Shown: positions 16,449 to 26,180, counted from the stretch's first letter. The stretch: 64,000 bases of DNA from CAZLRH01 sp964562015 (GCA_964562015.1 CAZLRH010000001.1:248001-312000), one strand, 5' to 3'. The notes: generated by a model from the letters alone, not told the origin. Numbers and translations: made by a program.

Positions 16449-16913
16449 ACTCGGTGCTCTCAGACTAAATTAGTATTCACAACTAGGCGGCGGGTGGAAA
16501 TCAGGTGACAAAAGCGGGCCAAGGGCGGGCGGCCGGCGAGGGGTTGCACAACTCGTTGAGTGCGCCTAGTTTAGCCTGCGCGTCCGACAGATGAGGAAGA
16601 GGGGAAAATTCATAAGTAATTGAATGATAATTGGTTAGGTAATGCGCCGGGCGCTTCCTGAAATTTCCCTGCCGCAGTACCGCTGACGCGGCCCGCGGCG
16701 GGGAAAAACCCGGAGCACGGCAAGTGACGAGAATGTTTCGGTGATTGCGGAGGCAAAGTCAAAGACTACTTTTGCACAACTTATTGACAATGAAATTGGG
16801 GATAACTTTTGGGGCAAATTGGCTTGCGTGGCGATTGCCGCCCTGCTGGCCGAAAATCCTCCCAGCACGAACCCTGCCATTCCAAGTGACAAAGGTGTGA
16901 CGGAAAAGCGTTG
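16449..16913. promoter_or_regulatory. dnaA-hprK intergenic region with DnaA-box-like motifs (candidate origin or autoregulatory site)
   Basis: A 465-bp stretch without a credible gene. The 7-mer CACAACT occurs three times on the plus strand: 16478-16484, 16547-16553 and 16775-16781. The copies sit in TATTCACAACT, GTTGCACAACT and TTTGCACAACT. The box TTTTGCACA at 16770-16778 fits TTWTNCACA fully, GTATTCACA at 16473-16481 fits at 8 of 9 positions, and TTATTGACA at 16781-16789 at 8 of 9. An AT-rich patch at about 16605-16644 could be an unwinding element. The leader of dnaA must start here. This may be oriC or just the DnaA-controlled dnaA promoter. Confidence 0.5.
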
Positions 16914-17894
16914 TCAAGACCCGGCACCGGGCGGCTGCTGCTTGGCCATGAAGGCGATGAGGCGCTCGTTGAATTCGCGGGCCGAGTCGTGGCCGATGGA
17001 TTTTAGCGCCTGTACGAGCGCGGCGACCTCCACCAGACGCGCGAGATCGCGGCCGGGGCGCACGGGAATTTTAATGTGCGGCACGGCGCGATTGAGCATT
17101 TCATAGTAACTTTGTTCGAGGCCCGTGCGCTCCTCGTCCATGCCGGGCTCGTACTCCACAAAGGTGACCACGAGGTCGATGCGTTTTTCGAGGCGCACGG
17201 AACGGACGCCAAAAAGTTCGGTGATGTTGATGATGCCGATGCCGCGGCACTCCATGTAACCGCGATTCAGCTCGGAGCTGGTGCCAATCAATTCGCGTTC
17301 ACCCACGAGGCGCACGTAGGTCAAGTCGTCGGAGACGAGGCTGTGGCCGCGCTCGATCAGCGCGAGGGCGCACTCACTTTTGCCGATGCCGCTCTTGCCG
17401 CGCAGCAGGGTGCCGACGCCCTTGATGTCGAGCAGCGTGCCGTGCGTGCTCATGCGCGGGGCGAAGCGTTCCTCGAGCAGGAGCGTCATCTGCGCGGAAA
17501 AATCCCGGGAATCGAGCGTGGTGCGGAAGAGCGGGACGCCGGCGTCGGCCGCGGCGCGCAGGAGCGGGCGCGTGGGCGCAAGATGGCGGGAGACGACGAT
17601 GCAGGGGATTTTTTTGGCGATGATCTGGCCCATCACGAGCTGCTGCGTTTCCTCCCGCAAGTCGCGCAGGTAACCCATTTCGCCCGCGCCGAAAAGTTGA
17701 ATGCGTTTGTTGGCAAAATATTTCAGGTAGCCGGTGAGGGCGAGGGCCGGACGGTTGATGCTTTTGTCGCCGATGACCTTGTCGAGCCCGGCCTCGCCGA
17801 CAATCAACTCGAGATTGAGGTCCTTTTTAAAGGACTCATAGAACTCGCGCACGGTCAGGCTTTCGACAACTTTGGGAGCAGGAGCGGTGGACAT
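16914..17894 (-). CDS. hprK: HPr kinase/phosphorylase
   Basis: Bifunctional enzyme that phosphorylates HPr on a serine and reverses it, linking carbon state to regulation. There are 326 residues from the ATG at 17894; the frame extends to 17981 but the extra 29 residues are not family-like. The N-terminal domain runs to about residue 130. The kinase core has the conserved MSTHG His (H151), Walker A GKSGIGKS at 166-173, LVSDD, the signature YMECRGIGIINI, and RPGRDLARLVEVAAL near the end. In Gram-negatives HprK usually acts in regulatory PTS systems. It follows lptB by 40 bp on the same strand, so an lptA-lptB-hprK operon is likely. Confidence 0.97.
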   Translation of the reverse strand: MSTAPAPKVVESLTVREFYESFKKDLNLELIVGEAGLDKVIGDKSINRPALALTGYLKYFANKRIQLFGAGEMGYLRDLREETQQLVMGQIIAKKIPCIVVSRHLAPTRPLLRAAADAGVPLFRTTLDSRDFSAQMTLLLEERFAPRMSTHGTLLDIKGVGTLLRGKSGIGKSECALALIERGHSLVSDDLTYVRLVGERELIGTSSELNRGYMECRGIGIINITELFGVRSVRLEKRIDLVVTFVEYEPGMDEERTGLEQSYYEMLNRAVPHIKIPVRPGRDLARLVEVAALVQALKSIGHDSAREFNERLIAFMAKQQPPGAGS

Positions 17895-17934
17895 GGCGGA
17901 AACAGGGGACGGTTTTTTGAAATCCGGCGTTAAG

Positions 17935-18711
17935 CTACAGTTGAAAATCTTCGCCCAGATAAAGGCGGCGGCACTGGTCATCCTTCACGAGGACGTCACT
18001 CGGGCCTTCGAACAACACGCGGCCTTCGTCAATCAGGTAGGCGCGGTCCACGATGCGCAGGGTTTCGCGCACATTGTGGTCGGTGATGAGCACGCCAATG
18101 CCCTTGCTCTTGAGGCCCTGCACGATGATCTGCACGTCGCGCACGCTCTTGGGGTCGATGCCGCTGAAGGGCTCGTCCATCAACAAAAACCGCGGGCGGG
18201 CCACCAGGGCGCGCGTAATCTCCAGCCGCCGCCGCTCGCCGCCGCTGAGGGTAAAGGCCTTTTGTTTCGCGAGCGGGGTGAGTTCCAATTCATCCAGCAT
18301 GGCCAGGATAAAATCGTGCCGCTCGGCACGCGGCACGGGCAGCGTCTCCACGATGGCCTGGATGTTTTCATAGACAGTGAGCTTGCGAAACACCGAGGGC
18401 TCCTGCGGCAAATAGCCGAGACCGCGCCGCGCGCGGCGGTACATCGGCAGGCCGGTGACATCGTCGCCCTCGAGCAACACGCGCCCGCTCGAGGCCTGGA
18501 TCAAACCGACGACCATGTAAAACGTCGTCGTTTTGCCCGCGCCGTTTTTGCCGAGCAGGCCGACAATTTCGCCCGCCTGCACGCGCAAGTTGATGCCCCG
18601 GACCACTTCGCGCGCGCCGTAAGACTTGTGCAAATCGCGGGCTTCGATGCCGGGCGCGGAGGCCTTGGGCGCCGCAGGCGGAACGGAGGCAACGGTGGCG
18701 GAGTCGGTCAT
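17935..18711 (-). CDS. lptB: LPS export ABC transporter ATPase LptB
   Basis: Cytoplasmic ATPase of the LptB2FG complex that extracts lipopolysaccharide from the inner membrane; 258 residues including a 20-residue Ala/Pro-rich N-terminal extension. Walker A GKNGAGKTT is at about 54-62, with the LptB-typical TTFYMVVGLI next to it, the Q-loop segment LGYLPQEPSVFRKLTV, the signature LSGGERRR, Walker B FLLMDEPFSGIDP, and the switch ITDHNVRETL. The ATG at 18711 overlaps the stop of the LptA-like gene by 4 nt (ATGA), so the two are translationally coupled. This gene order is the standard lptA-lptB arrangement. Confidence 0.97.
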   Translation of the reverse strand: MTDSATVASVPPAAPKASAPGIEARDLHKSYGAREVVRGINLRVQAGEIVGLLGKNGAGKTTTFYMVVGLIQASSGRVLLEGDDVTGLPMYRRARRGLGYLPQEPSVFRKLTVYENIQAIVETLPVPRAERHDFILAMLDELELTPLAKQKAFTLSGGERRRLEITRALVARPRFLLMDEPFSGIDPKSVRDVQIIVQGLKSKGIGVLITDHNVRETLRIVDRAYLIDEGRVLFEGPSDVLVKDDQCRRLYLGEDFQL

Positions 18712-21341
18712 GGCGAGCGCGGCGGCGTGGACGGTTTATCCAAGGCTTTGCCCAAGTTGTCAAAATTGATTGCGTTGCGCGGTAAAAAGACGGTGGGGCG
18801 CTGGGCCGGATTGGCCGGTTTGCCGGAGCCCGGAGTGGTGGACGCCGGTTCACCAACGATGGAGGCGCGGCGATCCCCTTTATGCAAGATGAGTTGTGTA
18901 CCCACAGCCCCGATGCCGTCCGGAGCGCTATCGGCGACCACCGGATGGTCGGATAGCACGATGGTCCCGTTGCCGACGAAAATCTCAGCCAGGCCAGCCG
19001 TGGCCACCCTTGTACCTTGCACCAAGCGGACATTTCCTCGGGCGACTATGTAATCAATGGACGATGACGTGGCCGCCGGCGCCGTTCCCGCAACCGTCGG
19101 CGGGGCGGGTTTGGCGATAGCGCGCATTTCATCGCACGTTGCGTTCATGGTTGCGCTCGCGATCTCCACATGGCCGTTGAACCAATACGTGTTATTACCT
19201 GAGGGCGTGGTCAGCAATTGTTGCTGGTCGCTGACGATGGTGGTGTTCCCGGGAGCCGCAGGCTTCAGGGTTGGTGAGGCGGTTTTGGTGATGTTGGCCG
19301 TGGGTGTTTCCCAGCCCAAATCACCGAGCGGAGGCAAGGTGACCATGGGACGCACGGGGCCATTGAGGCCGCTGGTGTCGCCAAAAAGTTCCACCGAGTG
19401 AATTTTCCTGATGGTGGGCGCGGTGCCGTCGGCATTTTCCTCGGCCATATCGGTGTCGGGCACGATAATCGCGCGCGCGCCGCGGGCCTGGTAAGCGTCC
19501 TTGTTGATGAGCACATGGCCGGTGGCGATCATGCTCACGATGCCGCCGATTTGGCCTCCGCTGGCGGCGCGGCCGGCAGCCGGGGGCGTCGCGGCATTCA
19601 TTGCATTCGCCTCCAACAAATCCGAAGTGCTGCTCATTTCCTGCGCGTTCACCTGCACACCGCCGGTGAATTTGAACAGCGTGGTCTCGTTGCCCCGGGC
19701 CATGGAAATTGTCTGGCTGGAAATGCGCGTGCCTACGCTGGCCGGAAGCGCCGGCGCACCGGGCGCGGGACGCGGAGGCGGAAGGGTCAATACCGCCGGG
19801 ACACTGGCCGAGCCGATCACCAACGCGCGCTGGTCCTTGACGGCAGCTTGTTGCGCCGTAGCCGCTTTGTCGTTCGTCACGAGGTAAATTTTTTCACCAC
19901 TGAGGCCGGCCTTGCTGTCGTCAATGTGCGGATGACCAGAGAGCACCACTTGGTTGTCCTGGGGGAAAATCTCCGCCTGGTCCGCGGTAGTGACACGATC
20001 CGTCTTGGTCACCGGGTCGAGCTGGTGGACGACCACGGCGCCTTGGGCCAGCAAATGGGTAAGCTTGCCGACGCTGGCCGCGCCTGCGGCGGGAGGGCTG
20101 GCCGCCGGAGTTTTTGTATCCGTGGGGGCGAGCGGACTGAACTCCGCATCGAGGCGGTTCGTGTCTAATTTAAGCTCCGGGTCGTCTACGTGCACTGAAC
20201 GATTGACGACAAAATGACGACCGCTTTGCCCTAGGTCTGCTTGCAGGGATTCGCCGGTGATGACGAGGCGGGGCGCACTCGCCACGGGCGGCAGGATGGG
20301 CTTTGCCGCGCCGGCGTCGTCGGTGGTGCTCGCGGACAACGGAGGCAGCGAAACATGGACGCGAGCCGGGCGGTTCAGGCCGTCGGACCGCGGTTCAACT
20401 TCGAGGCGCTGCGTGTTGTCATTCCACCACGTGATGCGGCTGCCCAGCAAAATGGCGTCACTGCCGAGTTCATGCACCTGCGGCGAGCCGGATAAAATCA
20501 CCTGCTGGTTGGCGGGCACAATCTCGGCGACCTGGCTTTGGGCCTCGATGCCACCCTGGTTAATTTGCACGTTGTCGCGCGCGAAGATGCGCTCAATCTG
20601 GCCCGCGCCGTTGGGGTTGGGCACGGTCGTGGCCGGAGCGGGCGCACCGGTGGCGCTGCGCGCGGCGATGACTTCCAGCGTGCGGCTAGTCGTATGGCTC
20701 GTGGCGTTGCCCGCCTTGTCGTCGGCGGTGCCCGTGATGTCCACATTGCCGGTGAAGGAAAAGAGATTGCGGCCCGGGTTTTTCGGATCCTCGCTGATGA
20801 TCAGGGAATCGCTATGCACCAGGACCGGCGTACCGCTCTTGGCGGGCGCGGAGGCGGTGGCGAGCGTCGGCGGGGCAGTGAACGTCACAGCCACCTCGCG
20901 CCCCACACTGGTCGTGCCGCTTTTCCCGTCCCACGTCCAGTTGCGGCCAGTGACGAGGTAAGTCCCGCCCTTTATGGTGAGGAAATCGTCGCCGTGGGCG
21001 GTGCTGTTGGCCGGGTTCACTGCGGCCAGCGGGCTTTCGATGGTGGCCTCAATCGGATGCGGCGCCACCGTGGAAAACAAGCGCAGCTTCAAATTGGCGA
21101 TGTCCACCTTTTCTCCCGATTGCATCACCGTCTGCCGGCCCTCCAGGTCCCAGCCCTTATAGCCATCGGTCCCGTAACCGCCCGACAACATAAAGCGGTC
21201 GAGAGTAGCCGGGTTGGCCAGCGCGGGCGCTGCCGCACGCACAGCGGGTGACGCCAAGGCCGCTGCGAGGGCCCAAGCCACGCCGCAGCACCACCAAGAC
21301 AAACTGGGGATATCCTTCCGCAAGGAGGTATTCTTAATCAT
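18708..21341 (-). CDS. Very large LptA/OstA-like periplasmic protein
   Basis: Exported protein of 877 residues with a signal peptide (SWWCCGVAWALAAALASPAVRA). It has several beta-jellyroll-like OstA units, seen as recurring 'fxGNVxI', 'ARDNVQIN', 'VARGNVRLVQG' and 'VxLSGxPxVxxxxxxxxGxxI' patterns. E. coli LptA has only 185 residues, so this looks like four or five OstA units joined by Ala/Pro/Thr-rich linkers. Its 4-nt overlap with lptB supports a role in the LPS bridge across the periplasm. I use the ATG at 21341, preceded by AGGGTGG, a rare clear ribosome-binding site here; a GTG at 21347 is possible. The annotation as LptA rests on context and these weak repeats. Confidence 0.75.
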   Translation of the reverse strand: MIKNTSLRKDIPSLSWWCCGVAWALAAALASPAVRAAAPALANPATLDRFMLSGGYGTDGYKGWDLEGRQTVMQSGEKVDIANLKLRLFSTVAPHPIEATIESPLAAVNPANSTAHGDDFLTIKGGTYLVTGRNWTWDGKSGTTSVGREVAVTFTAPPTLATASAPAKSGTPVLVHSDSLIISEDPKNPGRNLFSFTGNVDITGTADDKAGNATSHTTSRTLEVIAARSATGAPAPATTVPNPNGAGQIERIFARDNVQINQGGIEAQSQVAEIVPANQQVILSGSPQVHELGSDAILLGSRITWWNDNTQRLEVEPRSDGLNRPARVHVSLPPLSASTTDDAGAAKPILPPVASAPRLVITGESLQADLGQSGRHFVVNRSVHVDDPELKLDTNRLDAEFSPLAPTDTKTPAASPPAAGAASVGKLTHLLAQGAVVVHQLDPVTKTDRVTTADQAEIFPQDNQVVLSGHPHIDDSKAGLSGEKIYLVTNDKAATAQQAAVKDQRALVIGSASVPAVLTLPPPRPAPGAPALPASVGTRISSQTISMARGNETTLFKFTGGVQVNAQEMSSTSDLLEANAMNAATPPAAGRAASGGQIGGIVSMIATGHVLINKDAYQARGARAIIVPDTDMAEENADGTAPTIRKIHSVELFGDTSGLNGPVRPMVTLPPLGDLGWETPTANITKTASPTLKPAAPGNTTIVSDQQQLLTTPSGNNTYWFNGHVEIASATMNATCDEMRAIAKPAPPTVAGTAPAATSSSIDYIVARGNVRLVQGTRVATAGLAEIFVGNGTIVLSDHPVVADSAPDGIGAVGTQLILHKGDRRASIVGEPASTTPGSGKPANPAQRPTVFLPRNAINFDNLGKALDKPSTPPRSP

Positions 21342-21427
21342 GTCCACCCTGGGGACAATGGGAAATTCGGTTGGGTTGCAAAAATTGCGCCGCTATTCCA
21401 CACGGCCCCGAACACCTCGACACCAAT

Positions 21428-21856
21428 TTAAAACAGGCTGAAATTCGGCACGCGCCAAAACCGCGCGCCGGGCTGGATGATGTAGGCCACAAAAACGTAG
21501 GCGAGAAAGCCCAGGCGCAAAGCGCCCTCAAACGTCATCACCATCAAGGCCCATTTTAGTCCGCAGGCGCGGCGAAAACCAAAGCCCGCGATGGTCACCG
21601 CAATCAACAGCAAGCCCGGCAGATTCGTGGGGCGGTTGAAGAGCAGGCTGAGTTGGTAAATGTAGCCGGACACAATGCCCACCAGCCACATCACGCTCAG
21701 GATGGTCGAGCCCTGGGGGGATTTTTCGAGCGGGTGAACGCCCGCGCGGATTTGCTCCACGCCCAAAAACCGGTCCGCCACCAGCAATTGCGCGACCTCC
21801 AGAAAAATAAATACCGGCGCCAGCCAGGCCAGAATCAGCGTGATAATCGTCGGCAC
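21428..21856 (-). CDS. Hypothetical integral membrane protein
   Basis: A 142-residue protein with four probable membrane helices (IITLILAWLAPVFIFLEVAQLL, ILSVMWLVGIVSGYIYQLSLLF, LPGLLLIAVTIAGFGF and a C-terminal LGFLAYVFVAYIIQ). No family is recognised. The start is a GTG at 21856; an internal Met would remove the first helix, so I keep the GTG although no Shine-Dalgarno is seen. It lies upstream of the LptA-like gene on the same strand, about 86 bp away. Confidence 0.6.
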   Translation of the reverse strand: MPTIITLILAWLAPVFIFLEVAQLLVADRFLGVEQIRAGVHPLEKSPQGSTILSVMWLVGIVSGYIYQLSLLFNRPTNLPGLLLIAVTIAGFGFRRACGLKWALMVMTFEGALRLGFLAYVFVAYIIQPGARFWRVPNFSLF

Positions 21857-22119
21857 GTTGGCGAAACACTACGCGGGCCCTAAGACCGATGGCGAGCTTT
21901 CCTACGGCTGGCACCACTTCCGGATCGGACTCCCCGAAAATCCAGCATAGGTCCATTCTAGACATGTAAATGCCAATTCTGTCTGCTTGCCGACCAGCCG
22001 TACCCTCGTAAAATTCAACAAGGCCGTCACTTCGCCCCCGAGGTTCCGACTGGCCCTACCCCTCTCTTTATTTTCGCATTGGTTTATCCCTTGATCAGCC
22101 AAGGCGATTGAAAATTCCC

Positions 22120-23826
22120 ATGCCCAACCCCTCCGTTTCGACTGCGTCGTCCGCGCGCTGGCTTTCGGTCGCGCTAATCCTGATTTCCCTCCTGACCGCC
22201 TCCGTGCAGGCGCAAGATGCCGCCGCGCCCGCGCCAGCCGCAGGCGCGCGCGGAGGCCGGGGCGGCGGCCGGGGTGGCCGCGGCGGCGCAACTCCCGCCG
22301 TCGCGCTGAATCCCGATGGCACGCCCTTGGTTTACGGCACGCCTGCGGACCAACCCGCCAAGCCCAAACCGATTCCCGCCGGGCCCTATGAGCCGACGTG
22401 GGATTCCCTGGCCGCCCATTGGGTGCCGCCGGAATGGTTTCGCGACGCGAAATTCGGCATCTTTATCCACTGGGGCCTGTACTCCCTCGCGGCCCACGGC
22501 AACGAGTGGTACGTCCAGCACATGTACGCCGGCGACGCCGCGTGGCACACGCAGAACTTCGGGCCACTCGACAAATTCGGCTACAAAGATTTCATTCCGC
22601 TCTTCACGGTTCCGAAATATGATCCGCAGGCGTGGGCCGAATTGTTCAAGAACGCGGGGGCAAAATACGTGATGCCGGTGGCCGAACACCACGACGGTTT
22701 TGCGATGTGGGACAGCGATTTGACGCCGTGGTCCGCGGGCAAGATGGGCCCGAAGCGCGACCTCATCGGCGAATTGGCCAAGGCCGTCCGCGCCGAGGGT
22801 TTGCATTTCGCGGTATCGAGCCACCGCATCGAGCATTACTCCTTTATCAGCAAACCCAATCAGCCGTCCGACTTGGATGACCCGCTGTACGCAAATTTCT
22901 ATTGGGTCTATGGGCGCAGCCAGGAGCGCTACCAGGCTTTTGTGCAGGACTGGATCGCCCGCCAGCAGGAGCTAATTGATAAATACCAGCCGGACTTGCT
23001 GTACTGGGACAATGGCATCAATGGCCGCGACCACGATCCGGAGAAACTGGCGGTGGCCGCGTATTATTACAACCGCGCGGTGGAATGGGGCAAGCAAGTC
23101 GGCATCAACACCAAGCAACAGGCGTTTCTCGCCGGCGGCATCCGCGATTACGAACGCGGGCGGGCGCCCGACCTCGAGCCGAACATCTGGCAGGAAGACA
23201 CCGCCATGGGGCACAACTCCTGGGGTTACGTCACCAATCTGCAACTGCGCAATGCGGGCGAAATGGTGCACGAACTGATTGATTGCGTGAGCAAAAACGG
23301 CAACTACCTGCTCAACATTTCCCCCAAAGGCGACGGCTCGATCCCGGCGGATCAGCAGTTGCGCCTGCTCGAAATTGGCGAATGGTTGAAGCTCAACGGC
23401 GACGCGATTTATGGCACGCGCCCGTGGATTAAATACGGCGAGGGCTCGTACACCGGCACGGTCAATGCCCAGAGCGAACGCGGCATCACCGACGCCATGC
23501 TGCACGAATTCACCGCGAGCGACATCCGCTTCACCACTAAGGGCGACACGCTCAACGCCATTCTGCTCGGCTGGCCGGCGGACAACGTGGCCGTCATCAA
23601 ATCGCTCGCGCTCGGGCAGGGTTTTGACGGGCAGATCACTCGCGTGAATCTCATCGGCTACGATGGTCGCGGCGCCAATCTTGCCTTCACTCAAGACGCA
23701 GAGGGCCTCAAAGTCACGATGCCTTCGCCGTTCATCCGCCCGTGCGAATATGCGTTTGTCCTAAAAATCAGCGGCCTCAAACTCCCACCCGCAGTGGCGG
23801 CCGTCGCAGCCGTGGTGGCACCGTGA
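22120..23826 (+). CDS. Exported alpha-L-fucosidase, glycoside hydrolase family 29
   Basis: Retaining exo-enzyme releasing alpha-L-fucose (or a related sugar) from side chains; 568 residues from the ATG at 22120. A signal peptide ends near SVQAQ. An unusual Gly/Arg-rich linker follows (GARGGRGGGRGGRGG, residues about 42-56), then the GH29 barrel. Family marks are WFRDAKFGIFIHWGLYS, KNAGAKYVMPVAEHHDGFAMWDS, LHFAVSSHRIEHY, the putative nucleophile D297 in LLYWDNG, and KNGNYLLNISPKGDGSIP. The C-terminal domain is a beta-sandwich. First gene of the pectin island and followed 26 bp later by the GH95 gene, so both probably share a transcript. GH29 also holds alpha-L-galactosidase-like members; specificity is open. 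Confidence 0.93.
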   Translation: MPNPSVSTASSARWLSVALILISLLTASVQAQDAAAPAPAAGARGGRGGGRGGRGGATPAVALNPDGTPLVYGTPADQPAKPKPIPAGPYEPTWDSLAAHWVPPEWFRDAKFGIFIHWGLYSLAAHGNEWYVQHMYAGDAAWHTQNFGPLDKFGYKDFIPLFTVPKYDPQAWAELFKNAGAKYVMPVAEHHDGFAMWDSDLTPWSAGKMGPKRDLIGELAKAVRAEGLHFAVSSHRIEHYSFISKPNQPSDLDDPLYANFYWVYGRSQERYQAFVQDWIARQQELIDKYQPDLLYWDNGINGRDHDPEKLAVAAYYYNRAVEWGKQVGINTKQQAFLAGGIRDYERGRAPDLEPNIWQEDTAMGHNSWGYVTNLQLRNAGEMVHELIDCVSKNGNYLLNISPKGDGSIPADQQLRLLEIGEWLKLNGDAIYGTRPWIKYGEGSYTGTVNAQSERGITDAMLHEFTASDIRFTTKGDTLNAILLGWPADNVAVIKSLALGQGFDGQITRVNLIGYDGRGANLAFTQDAEGLKVTMPSPFIRPCEYAFVLKISGLKLPPAVAAVAAVVAP

Positions 23827-23852
23827 AGCGATTTCCATACCCCACCCCCGTC

Positions 23853-26180
23853 ATGCGCATTTCCCTTTGCCGCTCCCTGCTCGGTCTCGTTTCATTGATA
23901 ACAGCAACAACGGTTTCCGCCGCCGATTTGACGATGCGGTACAACGAGCCGGCGTCCGAATGGATGAAAGCGCTGCCCCTCGGCAATGGCCGTCTCGGCG
24001 GAATGGTTTTTGGTGGCACCGCGCAAGAGCATGTGCAGTTCAATGAAATCTCGCTCTGGAGTGGCGACGAAACCACGCGCGGCACTTACCAGGCCTTTGG
24101 GGACGTGCTGATCAATCTGCCCGGCCATGATCAAAATGTGACCAACTACCAGCGCGATCTGGATCTGGAACACGGGGTCGCGCAGGTGACTTACAGCAAA
24201 GACGGCGTTGATTATAAACGGGAGTTTTTTGCGAGCCATCCCGCGCAAGTCATGGTGTTTCACCTGACCGCGAACAAACCCGGTGCTTACACTGGCAGCA
24301 TCGAACTGACCGACATGCACAACGCCGCGATCGCCGCCAGCGGCAACCGCCTCACGGCCAGCGGCAATCTGGGCGAGTACACCGCGCCCGCGCGCGGACG
24401 TGGCCCCGCCCGCACGACCAACCAGGAGCTTTTCGAAAGCCAGGTCATCGTGCTGCACGATGGTGGCCAAGCCGGCGTGGAGGGCAGCACGATTGCCTTC
24501 GCGGGCTGCAATTCAGTGACCGTCATCGTCGGCGCGGGCACGAGTTATATTTTTGACTATGCCCAACATTATCAGGGTGAAAACCCGCATGGGAAACTGA
24601 CTGCGCAGATGGATGCCGCCGCGCAAAAATCTGCCGCCGACCTGTATGCGGAACACGAGAAGGATTACACCGCGCTCTTTGGCCGCGTGGCGTTGAATCT
24701 CGGCGAAACGGCGGCGGATATTCGCGCGCTCCCGACGGACCAGCGCCTCGCCGCGTTTAAAGACAAGGACACCGACCCCGGACTCGTCGCGATGTTTTTC
24801 CAATTCGGACGTTATCTGCTCATTTCCTGCTCGCGCGACACGCTGCCCGCCAACCTCCAGGGCCTGTGGAATGCCAGCAACAATCCCTCGTGGGGTTCCG
24901 ACTATCACACGAACATCAATATCCAGATGAATTACTGGGCCGCCGAGCCGACGAACCTCAGCGAGACCACGCCACCGTTGTTTAATTTCGTGGAGGCAAT
25001 GATTCCGTCCTACCGGAATATCGTGGCCAAAACGGCGGCGCGCTACGTGGACAATCCGCCGCCTGCGCCGCGGGGCAACGCTACGCCGCCCGAGACTTTC
25101 CTCACCCAGGACGGCAAGCCCGTGCGCGGCTGGGCCGTGGCCACGCAATCCACGCCGTGGGGCCAGACCGATTACACCTGGAACAAGGGCGGCAATGCGT
25201 GGTACATGCAGCACTTTTACGACCATTATGCGTTCACCCAGGACAAGGAATTTCTGGCGAAAGTCGCCTACCCCGCGATGAAGGAAGTTTGCCAGTTTTG
25301 GATCGATGATTTGAAGAAATTACCCGATGGCACTTACGTCGCGCCGCTGGGCTGGTCGCCGGAGCAAGGGCCGCACGAAGACGGCGTCACCTACGACCAG
25401 GAACTGATTTGGGACTTGTTCGACAACACGGTGAAAGCGGCGGACGTCCTCGGCACCGACAAAGAATTTCGCAACCAGGTGGCCGAGATTCGCGACCACT
25501 TGGTGAAACCGAAAGTCGGCCCGTGGGGCCAGGTGCAGGAATGGATGGAGGAGCAACCGCTGGATGTGCCGACGAATCACCATCGTCACATTTCGCAATT
25601 GTTCGCGCTTTATCCCGGCCACCAAATCACAGTGGAGACGCCGGAGTTGTTGAACGCGTCGAAGGTCACCATCAACGCGCGCGGCGACGACGGCGCGACG
25701 GAGTGGTCCTTTGCCTGGCGCGCCGCGATGTGGGCCCGCCTCGGCGACGGTGACAACGCCTACGCCCGCCTGCGCCGCGAACTCGAGTATTCGCCTAGCA
25801 GCCGCACCAAGGGCACCTCGGCGAATTTCTTTGAAAATTATCCGCCCTTTCAAATCGACGGCAACCTTGGCGCGACCGCCGCCATCTGCGAAATGCTCCT
25901 GCAAAGCCAGGCCGACGCCATCCAATTGCTCCCGGCGCTGCCCTCGGCGTGGCCGACCGGCGATTACAAGGGCCTGCGCGCCCGCGGCGGTTTTCAGGTG
26001 GATTGTGCCTGGAAAGACGGCAAACTCGCCTCCGCGACCATTACGAGCCTCAGCGGCACGAATCCCAAAGTGCGTTATGGCGACAAAGTCGTTACCCTGG
26101 AACTCAAGCCCGGCCAAGCTAAGACCCTCGGGCCGGATCTGGCCGTAACGGCGAATGCGGCGGCCGCGGCGGGGCGTTAG
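23853..26180 (+). CDS. Exported GH95 enzyme (alpha-1,2-L-fucosidase / alpha-L-galactosidase type)
   Basis: Inverting exo-enzyme of 775 residues from the ATG at 23853; the open frame upstream to 23742 overlaps the GH29 gene and is not used. A signal peptide ends near TVSAA. Family marks are ASEWMKALPLGNGRLGGMVFGG, VQFNEISLWSG, the central (alpha/alpha)6 segments NLQGLWNASNNPSWGSDYHTNINIQMNYW, GWSPEQGPHEDG, HRHISQLFALYPG, ATEWSFAWRAAMWARL, and FQIDGNLGATAAICEMLLQS near the end. It has an APARGRGP patch around residue 180. Members act on fucosylated xyloglucan, pectin side chains or L-galactose. The neighbouring GH29 gene suggests both attack the same side chain. Confidence 0.93.
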   Translation: MRISLCRSLLGLVSLITATTVSAADLTMRYNEPASEWMKALPLGNGRLGGMVFGGTAQEHVQFNEISLWSGDETTRGTYQAFGDVLINLPGHDQNVTNYQRDLDLEHGVAQVTYSKDGVDYKREFFASHPAQVMVFHLTANKPGAYTGSIELTDMHNAAIAASGNRLTASGNLGEYTAPARGRGPARTTNQELFESQVIVLHDGGQAGVEGSTIAFAGCNSVTVIVGAGTSYIFDYAQHYQGENPHGKLTAQMDAAAQKSAADLYAEHEKDYTALFGRVALNLGETAADIRALPTDQRLAAFKDKDTDPGLVAMFFQFGRYLLISCSRDTLPANLQGLWNASNNPSWGSDYHTNINIQMNYWAAEPTNLSETTPPLFNFVEAMIPSYRNIVAKTAARYVDNPPPAPRGNATPPETFLTQDGKPVRGWAVATQSTPWGQTDYTWNKGGNAWYMQHFYDHYAFTQDKEFLAKVAYPAMKEVCQFWIDDLKKLPDGTYVAPLGWSPEQGPHEDGVTYDQELIWDLFDNTVKAADVLGTDKEFRNQVAEIRDHLVKPKVGPWGQVQEWMEEQPLDVPTNHHRHISQLFALYPGHQITVETPELLNASKVTINARGDDGATEWSFAWRAAMWARLGDGDNAYARLRRELEYSPSSRTKGTSANFFENYPPFQIDGNLGATAAICEMLLQSQADAIQLLPALPSAWPTGDYKGLRARGGFQVDCAWKDGKLASATITSLSGTNPKVRYGDKVVTLELKPGQAKTLGPDLAVTANAAAAAGR

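Noticed and set aside
16741..17106. 121-codon plus-strand frame from a GTG, in the dnaA-hprK gap
   Set aside because: Two thirds overlap hprK in antisense, there is no ribosome-binding site, and the sequence in the gap is better explained by DnaA-box-like motifs.
22241..22290. RGG tract of GH29 as evidence for an RNA-binding protein
   Set aside because: The protein has a signal peptide and complete GH29 motifs, so a cytoplasmic RNA role is unlikely; the tract is reported as a tail/linker instead.
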